From contig JACGCN010000030.1 in NCBI GenBank assembly GCA_014905825.1, forward strand, positions 620,001 to 684,000: 64,000 nucleotides of DNA. The letters are read 5' to 3'. The translations under genes and the position numbers were made by a program. The notes below the pieces were generated by a model that saw nothing but the letters and a program-made list of their open reading frames with translations, did not search any database and had not been told where the DNA came from. This DNA is from Lyophyllum atratum (Eukaryota; Basidiomycota; Agaricomycetes; Agaricales; Lyophyllaceae). Each line of letters opens with the position of its first letter. Positions within the stretch are counted from its first letter, which is position 1. Below are positions 10,132 through 22,076 of this stretch, one piece after another.

Positions 10132-12146
10132 TCATAACCCCTCCTTGAACTTGCTCTCGACCGGTTCGGGACCGTTCCCCTCGAGAGGCGCAGCATCGTC
10201 CTGAGCGGCATGCGGCGCCCGGCCCTCCGGCGCCTTTTCCTGTTGACGCTTACTCGGCCTGCGCGACACATCTGCTCCGGCACCCGTATCGTCTCCCACT
10301 ACGACGACATGTGCGTCGACGTGGGGTGCCTCGGGAGGCGGAGCATGTTTCTTCTCGATCTGGGGTATGAATGAGTTACATGGTGTAGTAGCAGCGGGGT
10401 GACTAGGTACTAACAGCGAAGCCGTTGGGTCCGATCTCGACGCCCGAGTGTTTTTCGGGATGTGTGTAGGACGGCGGGTGCATATCCTCGCCCTCACCTG
10501 CCTCCACAGCCTCGACGTACATCTCCTCTTCGTCCTGATCCTCCTCCTCTTCTTCTTCAACGCTGCTGCCTTCGTCCTCTTCGTCCTCCTCCTCGCTGAC
10601 GTAGCCGGCAGCCCTGACGGCGGCAGCGACGGGCCCGCTCCGCTCCATCTGCTCGCTCGCCACAAGGTACCGGGCGCACAACATCCGGATATCATTCCAC
10701 CACTCCATCATATCCTCCCTACTCCTCGCCCTAAAACTCCAAGCGTGCTGACCGCTCCTCAGCACCTTGAACGATCCCGTCTTAGTCGATCCCATCCCGT
10801 CCTTCCGTCCTTCAATATGGAACTTATGTGACGTCGCGCGCAGGGAGCTCGGGGGACCGAGGGTGCACGCAGGGAGAAAGAGGCTGAACATCGGCGTGAT
10901 ACCCTCGTGCGTCGCGGGGTCGCTGGAGGCGTACTCGTGGAGGAACCCCGCGGGGGTGAGGACAAAGTAGCTTTCGCGGTAGGTGCGGGTGAAGCGCTTC
11001 TTGCGCTCGAGGTGGCCGGTGTGCACGGGGATGACGGAGGGGTCGTCCCTGGATGGGTATACGATGTGCTCGGGGTTACGGAGAGGCGTTTCTGGATCGA
11101 GGAGGTGGTCGGAGCGTGCAGAAAAGGAGATCCACTCGCGATCGGGAGCGAGGGCGGCCATGCGGGTGGAGAGGCCGCGGTATATGTCTTGGATGGCGAT
11201 GGAGGAACGGGACTGCCATTCGTCAAAGGTTTGCCAGGCAGATTGGATGGAGCGGACAATGCCCTCTTCGAAGTGGGCGCTGTTTTGCTGCATTATGATG
11301 ATGGACTTTTGGAGGAGGTTCTCTTCGTGGACCTGCTTCTGAAGCTGGCGGGTAACGGCCAAGTTGGCGACGAAGCTGGGGGAGGTTGGTATGGGAAGTC
11401 AAGGATGGGCAGAGTTACTCACGGGTCAGTCTTGTTGGTGACGCTCATGGGAGTATTCTTGAAGGCAGATATGCTGCTAGCGAGTTCTCCGATGAGTTTG
11501 GCAGAGACTTCACGTTCCTTGGCGACGCTGGTGGCAAGTTTGCCGGTATCATTTTGGACGTTCTGTGTGGACGTTAATGGACGTTTGGGCGATAAGTTCA
11601 ATGCTGCGGACCTTTATATGTGCCTTTATCTCTGTGCGCAGCTTCTGTAGATGTTGAACGATGGAGCTGTCGACAGTTCGACCGAGGTTCGCATGTTGAT
11701 CAGCGATGACGCGAGTCTTGTCGCGGATTCCGTAGTAGACGTCCTGAGAACCTGGGTGAGGAATGAAACGACAATTATGGGTATAATACTGACCTGTAGA
11801 CCGCCTTCGCCAAGAAACTGATTCCCGGAGCGGAATGGGACTTGGATGACGGCGGCAAGCCTAGTCATCTCCTTGGCCGTGTTATTCTCGATATCAGCTA
11901 TACCCTGGAGATATTTGAGAGAGGGCTTGGATGGGAAAGGGAGAGTAGTACCTCAAAGTAGGCTATGAGCTGCTTTACAATAGCCTTCCATGCGACGAAC
12001 CGCTCGATGAGGACATCGGATGGTCTTAGATCCTGGGGGGCGACGTTCTTCTTAATAAGCGACTGGTTTCTGGATATAGTCGATCCCTGTTTGCTGGCTC
12101 GCGAGATCGACGTCGCGCGGGAGAGGGACAGAGTTTCGTGGTTCAT
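10132..12146 (-). CDS. SLM1-like PH-domain protein (PI(4,5)P2/TORC2 signalling adaptor)
   Basis: Six exons: 11952-12146, 11794-11904, 11612-11743, 11423-11562, 10415-11375 and 10132-10359, all GT-AG. The N-terminal half is the helical F-BAR-like region typical of Slm1/Slm2 (SDVLIERFVAWKAIVKQLIA, VYYGIRDKTRVIADQHANLG, then DPFVANLAVTRQLQKQ). It is followed by a PH domain running from VHTGHLERKKRFTRTYRESY to EDMMEWWNDIRMLCARY, with the closing tryptophan helix of the fold. In yeast, Slm proteins sit at the plasma membrane, bind PI(4,5)P2 and recruit TORC2 to Ypk kinases; that role is inferred here. A 40-residue acidic tract (EEEDEEDEG..) and a proline/lysine-rich tail follow the PH domain. It is divergently transcribed from PHO88, 131 bp away. 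Confidence 0.88.
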
Positions 12147-12277
12147 CGTGGTTCGAGATTGACCACTTGGAGACTGACGTCACGCCCCAATCGAGCCAGG
12201 CATAAACAAAACACAACAGGCCAGCGACACGTCTCAGGAAAAAAGCAACACTTGTCACACTACACTTGACTAACACC
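12147..12277. promoter_or_regulatory. Short bidirectional promoter, SLM1-like / PHO88
   Basis: Only 131 bp separate the two start codons of divergently transcribed housekeeping genes, so both core promoters and 5' leaders must lie here. No TATA box is evident; a CACTTGACTAACACC leader precedes the PHO88 ATG. Confidence 0.6.
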
Positions 12278-13332
12278 ATGAACTCTGGCATGCAGAACCT
12301 CGTCATCTCCCTCGGCGCCATGCAATGTCAGTTCACTCCTAAACCCACCCAGCTCGGCTGACTCTTCCTAGTGGCCCGGAAGATTCCCTTCGAGGACCCG
12401 GACGTGCTCAACTATGTCCGCATCGCCTATGTCACCGTCCAGGTCCTCGTCCTTGCCACATATTACTACGTCTCTCTCAAGGTACGCTCCCTTCTCCTTT
12501 CTTATTGGCTCTTCTCAAACCCACTCCCCTTAGATCAAAAAGAAGAATGACCAGACCGTCCTCAAATACGGTCAGTCTCCACCCCATTTCCCCACATCAA
12601 CATTCTAACCTTCATCTCACAGTCGAAGCTCCGGGTCCCATGGCACGTCTTCTCCATCATAACCTTTCCCCGAATGCTGACCCTTCCCCAGTCACAAGAA
12701 CCCGGTACCCTCGTCACCACGACCATACGTGACTACGACCTCTCGGAGACATCCAAACTTGTACGTCCCTCCTCCATCTCACCTTTCTCGTCCTTACAGC
12801 CCCCTATCAGCTCCGCGCAGCCTATATGGGCGTCGCCATGATGGGCTTCATGCACATATACCTCAAGTACACACAGCCCCTGTTCATTCAGGCGCTCATG
12901 GGCCTCAAGAACCTCTACGACGCGAAGCTAGTCGCTATCCACGTTTTGGGCAAGAAGCCAGAGGGAGAGCTCAAGAGGCCTTTCAAGTCTGCCGGCATGT
13001 TCGGCTGTGAGTCCGTTTTCCTGTCGTCCGTGTTTCCTCCTCCCCTTCGAATTCTCTTGCCACGCCGTTCTCTCCCCTCCCTACCCGCCTCTTCCTTGCC
13101 ATCCACCTACCAAGACTTCCGTTATCACGATCGCGTGAACCGCTGCGTCCATCTTTTTCCGCTTCACCCGACGAACGACTACATATTCCGTTCCTCGACT
13201 TCTGCTCTTTCATCGCTTCACCGTTGAACCTGACTGACCTCCTTCGCCACAGCTGCCCCTACGGGCCCCGCCACCGACGCCGCTTCTATAGCCGAGGCCG
13301 AGAAACGTGTCGGCGCCAAGAAGGAGGATTAG
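12278..13332 (+). CDS. PHO88: PHO88 / SND3 endoplasmic-reticulum membrane protein
   Basis: Seven exons: 12278-12326, 12372-12481, 12534-12570, 12623-12642, 12692-12760, 12811-13006 and 13253-13332. The joined protein follows Pho88 end to end: MNSGMQNLVISLGAMQLARK, FEDPDVLNYVRIAYVTVQV with the first membrane segment, KKKNDQTVLKYVE, VTTTIRDYDL, then AYMGVAMMGFMHIYLKYTQP with LFIQALMGLKN, the KPEGELKRPFK motif and a lysine-rich end. The family (Pho88/Snd3) works in SRP-independent targeting of proteins to the ER and was first linked to phosphate transport. Intron 4 (12643-12691) appears to use a GC donor (ATG|GCACGT..CCCCAG); only this choice keeps the frame that leads into SQEPGTLVTTT. Intron 6 is long for this gene (246 nt). 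Confidence 0.92.
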
Positions 13333-13476
13333 ACCCCTTATTTACTGCATGTCCGCCGAGGTGTTTAGAGTTACAGGGCTCCTTGTCAGGTGTACAAAAT
13401 ATTCCTTTATCTTTTGGATAATCGTAATACCTTCTTTTGGTGTCGCCGTTTGTTCGAACCTTTCCATAGGGCGGCC

Positions 13477-14154
13477 ATGTTCGGCGCGCAGGCTTCACGT
13501 CCGCTTATGACCTCGTGGCCATTTCAAGGTTGCCATCACAGGTGCACTTTTAAATCGGAAGGTCGTGAAAGAAATTTCAAGGGCAAGGCGGATCGACCTC
13601 GGCCACGGGTAGGATTCGTGGTCGCGACGGCAAGTCCAGGAATTTTCGATCGCGCAGGGTTTGATCTGAGGAACAGCTCTGCCTTCTATTCCCTCAAGAG
13701 AGCACAGCTCAACCAGCTATGCAACGCGCACGGGGTCAAGGCAAACGGAACGAATGAAGCCCTCATAGCTCGTTTGCAGGCCAAAATTTCTCAGGTCCCG
13801 GGCGCGTTCTGGGCGCGTTCTCGCCCCCAATGTATCTCCATTTGCGTCTGCCCCAGCAACGGTAGCCGATCGTGGCCGTCCCACGACCTGAGCAACAACG
13901 CCGACAGCCTCGGCTCGCATGCCCAACTACTATGGCAGTACGGCCTGTCCAACACATCGCCAGCCATCAGTGTCCAAGCTCAGCCCACCCCAGCCCTAGT
14001 TCGACGGCACCGCTATAATCGGGTCGATGTTTCAGTAGTGGGATGGCCGCACCTTTTTGGGATCGGGCTGGTGGACCAGCGGCGCCAGGCATCCCTGCCA
14101 GACGGACACATTGGGGCCAACAAACAGAAGCAGGCGTGTCCAACCTCCTGTTAA
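13477..14154 (+). CDS. SAP-domain ORF
   Basis: A single open frame from an ATG at 13477 contains a SAP motif near residues 70-105 (FYSLKRAQLNQLCNAHGVKA, then NGTNEALIARLQ), the helix-turn-helix that binds scaffold/matrix-attachment DNA in chromatin-linked proteins. The sequence after the SAP motif (from about residue 108) is of poorer quality in this frame; another frame (LAPNVSPFASAPATVADRGR) looks more protein-like around 13800-13880, so an unrecognised intron or an indel may follow the SAP motif. The 3' end at 14154 is therefore tentative. It lies directly downstream of PHO88 on the same strand. Confidence 0.45.
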   Translation: MFGAQASRPLMTSWPFQGCHHRCTFKSEGRERNFKGKADRPRPRVGFVVATASPGIFDRAGFDLRNSSAFYSLKRAQLNQLCNAHGVKANGTNEALIARLQAKISQVPGAFWARSRPQCISICVCPSNGSRSWPSHDLSNNADSLGSHAQLLWQYGLSNTSPAISVQAQPTPALVRRHRYNRVDVSVVGWPHLFGIGLVDQRRQASLPDGHIGANKQKQACPTSC

Positions 14155-14575
14155 TCGACCACATCGTCCTGCATCGAACGATGTATGCCGAACGCATGAT
14201 TCGAGGTGTATTATGATCAGACGGACGATAAGAGGCAGGATGGCTATGGGTGCTCGTTGCCGACTCTAAGGAATATTCATCGATATTAGAGATCTCCCGA
14301 GAACCGATGGATAGAACTTCTAGTTTTACTGGCGGGTTCTTCCTAAAGCAAAGCTCACGAGTTAGTTGCTAGTTGCACAAGGTCAAGACAAGATGACACA
14401 CGTAGCCCCCGAACGGAAATGGCGGTGATGGCGATGTGACTGTTCGCCGCCGTGGAAGAGGAATGTTCGACGACGACAGTGCTAGTAGGGGAAGGCTAAG
14501 GTGAGGGGAAGACGCCCGGCGTCGAGGGGGTTCAACGGAAGATAAGAACGATGATTCCATTCCATTCATTCGATA
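14155..14575. other. Intergenic, nothing recognised
   Basis: Convergent spacer between the SAP ORF and the minus-strand gene that ends at 14576. No feature seen. Confidence 0.4.
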
Positions 14576-15433
14576 TCAATACATAGACAAAAAACTACGG
14601 AATTTTTCGCGGCGAGTCCCTTCAGAATCGTCAGGGAGAATTCCGAAGTCGTCGTTATAAAAAACGATGAGGTTGACGATGTCATCGCGGGTATAGTCTG
14701 CGATCCTGGGGTTGAAGGCGGCTGGCACATCTCCGATGGCTGCTGGCTGAGGCGGTGCGGCTAGCCCACGTCGCCGTGTGGCAGCAAGCGCACGGGCGAC
14801 ACCGTCACCTGGGATCTATAGCCATAGCCGTGTATCGTGAGGAGGCAGTTGATTGATATGATATTTTGAGACACTTACCGTTTTCTGCAGAGGTTCGCAG
14901 CGCTCAGGCAGCGTCCACATGTTGCGTCCGATGATGCGATGGTTGTGCGTCGTTGCGGCGATCAAGGTGTTTGTTTCTGAGATTGTTTCGAGTCGTTGCA
15001 GGATTCGGGCTAGGGTTTCTTGAAGGTTGAGAGGAGCATATTGTGCTGCTGCATCTAAGACAAGGGATGGTCAGATAATATAGCTATAACCGGAGAATTG
15101 ACTCAGAGGAAGGACGTACGCGCTCCTTCGACTGCCCGAACTCGCAATTCTGCGCTCTGCACCGCCGCACGGGTCACCGCAGGATTCTGGCCGGACTCTA
15201 TGACAGAATCAAGTTCAATCAACGCATTGAAGAGGCAGCTGGTATGAATTCTTACCTTCGATGCCCTTCAAAGTCGTTGCAACGGCTTTCGCATGGGTGA
15301 GGTCTTCGGGTGCGATCCGGCTATCTGCAGCAATCGCGCGGTTGAGATCCACATTTCCGAGGATATCAGGCAGTGTTGGGTTGACCTGGCGAACGCTCGG
15401 GATTGGATGCATGTAGCGTTGGTTCGCAGCCAT
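14576..15433 (-). CDS. Conserved fungal protein of unknown function (possibly Mug135-like C-terminus)
   Basis: Four exons with clean GT-AG junctions (15256-15433, 15120-15197, 14879-15054, 14576-14815) give 223 residues from an ATG at 15433. Features in order: an N-terminal segment MAANQRYMHPIPSVRQVN; a helical/coiled-coil middle (LNLQETLARILQRLETISET); a THNHRIIGRNMWTLPERCEP segment; and a C-terminal acidic unit (DYTRDDIVNLIVFYNDDFGI, ending EKFRSFLSMY). The plan of a coiled coil, an N/R-rich linker and a small C-terminal domain resembles basidiomycete proteins annotated as Mug135-like, but I cannot confirm that membership. The exon phases and lengths are consistent throughout, so the gene model itself is firm even though the function is not. 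Confidence 0.75.
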
Positions 15434-16071
15434 GGTGGATGTGGCTCAACAAGCTCGTTGATGGGTGGCAGGTTGGATCACAACAGACTCACGTGATACT
15501 GATTTCCAATCACGATCATCATCGACAAATGTTGTATGCAACTTGTATCATGTATGTACCATCTTCTCCTCAGCGACCTTGCAATCCAGCTTCCAATTGC
15601 AGAGAAGGTTCGTCTTTCGCTCGTCCCGCCGCACGGGCTTGACCGAGGAGAGCTGATCTTCCATAGATGATCCTGCAGTATCGTGCCCCCCCCCGACGTC
15701 GGACCTGGCCCTTCTCTGCCCATACTGAATACAAAGAATCAATGATATGGCTACGACGAGGTTTTCTGAGATGGGAGGTATGCTGCGTGGGGTAGAGTGC
15801 CTTGGTGCATCTACATCTCGGTAAAGTGTATGATCGTCAGCAAGGAGCAGAGCTACGATGGAGGGTCTTGGTTTGGGCTCAGCATGGATCCAGGTGCGAT
15901 CAATACGTTCTTTTTTCCCAAAGCTTCGCGACTCATCGGATTACCCCTCAGCCCCTTCGTCACTATCTCCGCTCACGCCGGGCTTGCACCGTTGACGACA
16001 CTTCTCCGCCTCCCGCCCCAGTGGTACTTCCCGAAACACCGCCCCGTCTCGTTGCGTCTCCGCTCCCTGCG
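15434..16071. promoter_or_regulatory. Divergent promoter region; contains a C10 tract
   Basis: 638 bp between divergent start codons (15433 minus, 16072 plus). It holds a run of about ten C at 15688-15697. No other motif is recognised. The reading frame of the plus-strand gene is open upstream of 16072 without an ATG, so an additional 5' exon cannot be excluded. Confidence 0.4.
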
Positions 16072-19000
16072 ATGGAAAACATACGGCCAACACATACATA
16101 CAACGCGGCGCCCGGCCCGACACACGAGGTTCGATCATCCTATGCCTCATCCCGACAGACCTCCATCCTCTCCACCTACTCACAAGACACCATCAACGAA
16201 GACGACGACGACGACGACGACTCGCCCCTCGTCCACCTCACTCCTACCCGCAACCCCGCTCTCTCCTCGTCACCCATCCCCATCTCCCCCACCACATCCG
16301 CTACCCCCGCCACCACCACCACCTCGTCCCCACCCACCGCAGGCTTCCCCGACACGAGCACCAGCACCTACTTCGACACCTCCCGCATCTCCCTCGCCCT
16401 CTCCGATGGCGAAGTCGGCATCGGCCTCTCCCTCCTCCAAGACCTCGCAGACGGGGGTTCCTACGATTCCTGGTCCGATTCAGATTCAGATTCCGGTTCG
16501 GGGCAGGTGAGGAGGCGCCCGAGTCGGAAGGGGAGTAAGCGCTCCAATGCCCGTGTATCCGCTGCGGGCGATCCAGGTGCTGTGATGGGAGGGGGGAAAA
16601 GGCTGGGTGCGTGGAGGGAGAGTGTGCTTAGCCAGGGGAGCGCGTATAGTCGGACTAGCGATGAGGGGTTGGGGTATGAGGATACGGAGACGGGGCATAG
16701 CACGCAAGCGGGAGTCCTGAGCGAGCTGGATGCGGATATCACACAGACGCAGAACGCGTTTTTCCACCTCGATTCTTCCGTCACCACCACCACCACCACC
16801 ACCACCTCCTCTTCTGCACTGGTGTCCCTGCGCAACTCCCCTGCACGTTCACCGCCGGCGGAGCAGATGACCTTCCCGCCTGTAGCCCCGCTCTCCCCGT
16901 CGAGAGGAAGGTTCGGGCAGGCGGTAAAGCAGGACGTGTACGCGTTCCCGCCGCCCCCCACGCATACGCCCAAACTCTCTTTGTCCCAGTCTCACAGTCT
17001 CTCCAAGGCTACTGGCGCGGCCTTCACCAATCCTTTCACAGGCGCCGGGATATCCCAGTCAACCACCTACACCACCACCACCACCACCACCACCACCACC
17101 TCCCCACCCACCTCATTCAGCGCCCTAGACGACTACGAGCCCACCCGCCGCCCCTCCCTCGCCCCCTCCTCCTCCACTTCGGGCGGCTCAGACTGGGAGG
17201 GGGCGGCGGCGGCGGATATATATGATGATTATCGGTATTCGAGGTTTTCGATGGCGTCGCGGGTGAGTAGTTCGAGGAGGGTGTCGGGGGGGTCGAGGTA
17301 TGGAGGGGCTGGGGGGGGAGGGGAGTGGCCGCCTTTTGTGGATGATCCGGAGGCGAGGGGGAGGGCGGATTCGGGGGTGGGGGTGGGGACGGGGGTGGGG
17401 GTTGGGGTGGGGAGGCCGAGTGTGGATGGGGGGGCGGTGAGGACAAGGGAGAGGAGTAATACGAATGCGAGTATTGGGCCGGGTTCTGGGAGTGTTGCGT
17501 CCCCGCCGTCTGTGGGTACAACGGCGATTCGGACACGCTCGAGGTCGAACACGAACGCGAGTCTCGGGCCGGGTCCTGTCAGTCTCGCATCCCCGCCGTC
17601 TGTGGGCACACCGCTCCCACCGCCACCCCCGCCACCCTTGGAGTCTGAGTCGAAGTCGTCGGGGCATGGGAAGACGGATTCGGAGAGTGACGCGTCGGTG
17701 TATACGCAGCCCTCGCCCCTTGTGGATGGGTCGTTCACGGGTACAAGTGCACCCGCCCCGCCCCGGACGTCGTCGCTCGGACCCAACGGGAGCCTTCACA
17801 GACCCGCGCCGCTTAAGCTTGGGGCTGGGGCTTCGCATGCTGGGGTGCAGGGGCCACCACCGCGCTCGCCGCTGTTGCATACGACGTGGGGGTCGCCTTT
17901 GTCGTCGCCAGCGCTGCAGAAGCCTAATGGCGGATTTGCTGTCTTGGGGGCCTCTGACACTAAGGGCGGGCACGGGGCCTTGGATTCGCCGCCGTCGTCG
18001 GCTGCTTCGAATACGGGGTACACGGGGACTGGGGAGGGATTCAGGGTGGGAGGGGGAGTGGCTAGTGCGAGTGCGGGTGGGGCGTATTTCCCGGCGGGGG
18101 AGTCGGGGATGGGGGGGATGGCGAGTGCGATGAGGCAGAGGCTTGAGGTGGAGAGGAAGCCGTCGGTGGAGGTGGAGAGGGGGGTGGAAGAAAGGGCGAG
18201 GAGGATTGTTGTGGAGGAGGAGGAGGAGGAGGAGGAGGAGGAGGAGGGGGAGGATGAGGTTGTTATTGGGGATGTGTCGTTTGGGTCGAGTGTGGCGACT
18301 GAGCGGGGAGAGGAGAGGGAGAGGGAGGGGGATGCGTCGGTGGGGGCGGTGATGCATGAGTCGCCGTCGTTGTCGTCGTCGCCCGAGCTGTTGGTGCAGG
18401 GGCGGCTGGCACCGTTGGGTGTCGCGGATAAGCGAAGTCCGAGCGTTTCGAGCGGGGAGGAGGGGAGGCAGGGTGTTCCTATCGTATCGAATCCACCTCC
18501 GTCGCAGGCTCACCTTGGCACCCCGGCCCTCAGCACATTGCGTCCACCGTCCTCGACCACATCATCCCCGTCGCCTTCGCATCTCCGCCCCACCCTCTCA
18601 GGAGATCCGCCCAGACGGCCAGCGCCGCTCCCTCTTCCTACCCCATCCCAACGCCCCCAAGGCGCCCGCAGCGCACTCCCCCGGCCCCATGTACATGGTC
18701 CAGCAGCAGCCCCCACCGGCATCCCCCGCAGCACCACCAGATTCGGGGCGGGGTGATGCAGACGATACGGATGGCGCTGGCGGGGCAGGGGCCGCAGCAC
18801 GGCCCGAGGGGAAGGGGGCCGACGATTTATGGAGTGACGATGGAGGATCTGGGGGCTGCGATGGGGCCTGTGCTGATGCAGTTTAGTTTGAACCCTGCGC
18901 CTGCTACGGCGCCTCCGGGGGGTGTTGCTGTGATGGCGCCCGCTGTGAAGGTTAGTGGGCCGGCGGGTGGGGGTGTGCAGGTTCAAATCGTGGCGCCGAC

Positions 19001-21272
19001 GCCGATTAGGAGGGTTGGGTCGATGGCGAGCTTGGATATGGCGGCGGGAAGGGAGCAGGTTGAGGCGGGGGCAAGTGGGCTGATACCAAGGGCGAATTTC
19101 TTCCCGAAGGCTGGGGGTGTGAGGCCTCGCTCGAGGAGCTTTTCGGGGTTCCAGAGTACGACGGCGGAGATTCCGTTGCCTATTCAACGAAGGTACGTAA
19201 GCTTCTTATGGAAAGTGGTGGTTCTTGCTGATGTGTTAGTGCAATGTAGTCGTGAAGAGGGTGGGAAGGAGTCGATCGAGATGCCTTCGGCGAGTGAGAT
19301 CAAGAGGGCGCTGTCGCCCATCATCGGTTCTCCAACTTCGCCAACGTCCTCCAGCACACCCACAGGCAAGAATGCCCCGCCAAAGTCGTCGCCGCTGAGG
19401 GTGTCTTCGCCCCTCGCGAATTCACAGGATAATGGTGTCGGTGGACGGCTGTTCCGACCGCCCAACAGCCCCTTGGCACAGCAATCATTCAGCAGCGAGC
19501 TCGCGTCCGTTCCTTCGTCCCCGACCCAGAGCCGTCCCTTCCAGCAGCTCAGACAGATGGGCTCGAGAGCCACTCTGAACGAGCCACCGGGCCAGCGTTC
19601 TTCGCCCCGTACGCGTCTGACTCCACTAGCAGCATCCGCAAGCGACGCTGCATCTCCACCCACTCAGCATTCGCAGCCTCCCCCTCCAGAGCTCCGTCAC
19701 CGCCCTTCCGTTGACACAGATGCCGTATCCATCCACAGCACCCGCTCCAACGCCCTCTCGCCCCCGCCTACCCTTGGCCGCCAGAACTCACTCCGAGCCA
19801 AGCTTTCCCTTCCCAATCTGCGACGCAATCTTAAGGATGACGCTTCGAGCCCGGCCCCAGAGTCTCCCCTCGTCGATGGTGATATGCTGCAAGTGCAGCA
19901 CATGGACTTTGAGCTCGTTCGGCCCAACATCTCGCAGTTCCAGACGTCTGCTCGCACGAGCGAAGATTCGGGGGTCATGGGTCGTGACGGGTCTATTGAC
20001 GCTCGGCAGGACGCCAAGTTCCTCAGAGCTGATAGTCCAGCTGTATCGCTGGCTCCGCCCCATTCGCCTACGGTGGTGTCGGATAGCTCGGCGTCAGGCT
20101 CAGGCGTATGGCAGCCACTGAAGTCATCAGGTGCGGCACCTCAGGCGATGGGGTCTGAGTCGTCGATGGACGCCCATAGGCAGCGGGAGCTCAAGTGGAT
20201 GTCGGTGATGGGTTCGGTTCCACCGGCGCAGTCGAAGAAGACCAAGAAGGTGAAGAAGTTGCTGTTTGACGGTGTGCCCTCGTCTGTGCGGTATCTTGTG
20301 TGGAATCACTTGACGGACGGGAAGGCACGGTGTGTACCAGGGGTATATACACAGCTGGGCGGACGGGAAAGGGTACCGGCGCTTATGGAGGTGGAGCGGG
20401 ATGTGCAGCGGTGCTTCGTCGACCATCCGCAGCTACAGACCACGCAGGGGCCTGTCTTGTCATTGCTGCAGGCGTACTTGACGATGGTGCCAGATATACA
20501 GTATACCACTGGTATGTCTTTTAAGTTCTTTGTTTCGTTATATCTTGAAGTACTGACGACATGCTAGGGCTGACCCTAATCGCAGGGCACCTTCTGCTCC
20601 TCGCACCGGAGGAAGATGCGTTCTGGATCTTTGTCTCGATCATGGACACCCACATCCGTGCCTACTACTCGTCGACGGCTTCTCAAGTCGACGTTGATGC
20701 GTCGCTGTTTAGCCGTGCATTGGAGAGCGTCGACCCCGCTGTGGCCAAGAAGATGTTCACGGACTTGTCAATTCCTCCTAACGCTCTATGTCGTCCTTGG
20801 TCAGTTATCTCGTTGCTTTTCCCGCACATCTGGCAATGGCTTATCGAACCCTCAGGTTTACTTCACTCTTCGTCGGTTGCCTTCCTTCTGATTACCTGAA
20901 CCGAGTTTGGGATATCTTCTTGTTCGAAGGTTATACATTTGCTTCTCTTCGACTACATCTCTCGCTGACTCTCCATCTTACGCCAAGTGTGTGCCCTTCC
21001 TCCTCCGCGTCGCACTCGTACTGGTCTCGTGCTGCCGTCGCCAAATCCTCGAATCCACATCGAAAGATGCGGTCCTCAATGTCGTTCTGCGCCCTTCACC
21101 CGCCTCCCTGCCCTCCAGTCCTGAAGCGTTTATCACTCTTTCACTGGCTGTCAAGCTCAAGGATGACGATTTCCGTAAGCAGCGGGTGAAGTTAGAGGCG
21201 CAAGCCAAGCGCCAAACTCAGACTCCTCGTATGGTTTCCACGCCAGGCGCGATTTCTCTTCCACGGACGTAG
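16072..21272 (+). CDS. TBC-domain Rab GTPase-activating protein with long low-complexity N-terminus
   Basis: Starts at an ATG at 16072 (MENIRPTHTYNAAPG). About 880 residues of Ser/Pro/Gly/Thr-rich sequence follow, including SRISLALSDGEVGIGLSLLQ, poly-Asp, poly-Thr and poly-Glu tracts. The segment EIRPDGQRRSLFLPHPNAPK (18602 onward) lies in a different frame, so one or two short introns occur between about 18490 and 18740 whose borders I could not fix. Clear introns: 19193-19249, 20512-20567 and about 20803-20854. The TBC domain starts near LLFDGVPSSVRYLVWNHLTD, carries VERDVQR (the IxxDxxR arginine finger) and MVPDIQYTTG (glutamine finger, with Y replaced by D), then FWIFVSIMD and DYLNRVWDIFLFEG. 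After FLFEG the next exon (FLLRVALVLVSCCRRQILE) joins out of phase by the only visible splice pair, suggesting a small indel near 20930-20995. It should switch off a Rab GTPase in membrane traffic. Confidence 0.82.
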
Positions 21273-21601
21273 TCATCTATCTATACCTCTATCTCAAAGT
21301 CGGCTCTATACCACATATCATGCTATGCTATTACCCACTCACATACATATCTACTCTCAATATCTTCGACCTTTTATACTCACCATAGTGTAGAACGCAG
21401 TCGTGTTTTAACATTGGATAATTCTTTCGTTGTTGATACTTACCTACGGACGCTTTGAGAAATGCATATTAATGGATTCTGCGTATTCCTTTCTGTGCAG
21501 TAAAGGCATTTCTTCTGCTGATGACAACGGGAAATCTCAGGGCGCAAGCGATATCTTCTGTTTATTCTTAAAATTGGAGAACCACGACACCGATATTGAA
21601 C
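21273..21601. other. Intergenic between convergent genes
   Basis: AT-richer 3' flank; no coding signal. Confidence 0.4.
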
Positions 21602-22076
21602 CTAGTACGCCAGGTGGGCGGGTGGATTGTCGAAGCGAGGGAAAACCTCGACCAGTAAATGTATATATTTGCCTTGATGTGTCCGTACGTTTCTCTTAAT
21701 CGAATCGACGGTCTGTTCATCGTCCGCGGCTGTGGCAACGTCGTCAAGTGCGGAATTTTTGAGTTGTCCTGTTAACCTATCGGCTGCGGAGATTCCTTTT
21801 TCGATATCTTCGTTGGGCTGTAAAGCAGTGTCAGTAGCACAAATCCTGGGAAAGTCATCTGCTTACCTGCCAAAGCTCGGTAGCTTCCTCCTCCTTGAGG
21901 AGCCCTTCCTCGCGCGCTTCTTTGTTGATGGCCTTGTGGAGGGCGCCCAAGTCTTTCGTAGGAGCAATATCAATGGTAAACCTCGCCCGGTCTGCCACCA
22001 AGGCTTCCCCGATCTTCCTCACGAAAAGGCACTGAACTCTCATTTGAGGCTCTTCGGGCGGCATACTGAATGGCAT
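21602..22076 (-). CDS. Small protein resembling the Crinkler (CRN) N-terminal domain
   Basis: Two exons (21867-22076 and 21602-21817; intron GTAAGC..TTACAG, phase 0) give exactly 141 residues from an ATG at 22076 to a TAG. Residues 12-70 (MRVQCLFVRKIGEALVADRA, FTIDIAPTKDLGALHKAINK, then EEEATELWQ) match the plan of the CRN-type ubiquitin-like header: a first strand of the form xLxCLxxG, F-x-V/I-x-I, a helix of the LKKAIK type, and a closing xLxLW. Residues 71-141 are a charged helix (NEDIEKGISAADRLTGQL) and a short tail. CRN headers are usually joined to a variable C-terminal effector or enzyme domain; here there is none, so this is a header-only protein or a truncated gene. A GTAAGT donor just upstream (about 22100) leaves open an extra 5' exon with the start at PPEEPQ. 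Confidence 0.55.

Noticed and set aside
17188..18513. 441-residue antisense ORF rich in Arg/Pro/His
   Set aside because: Shadow of the GC-rich low-complexity N-terminus of the TBC protein; no domain, no splice logic.
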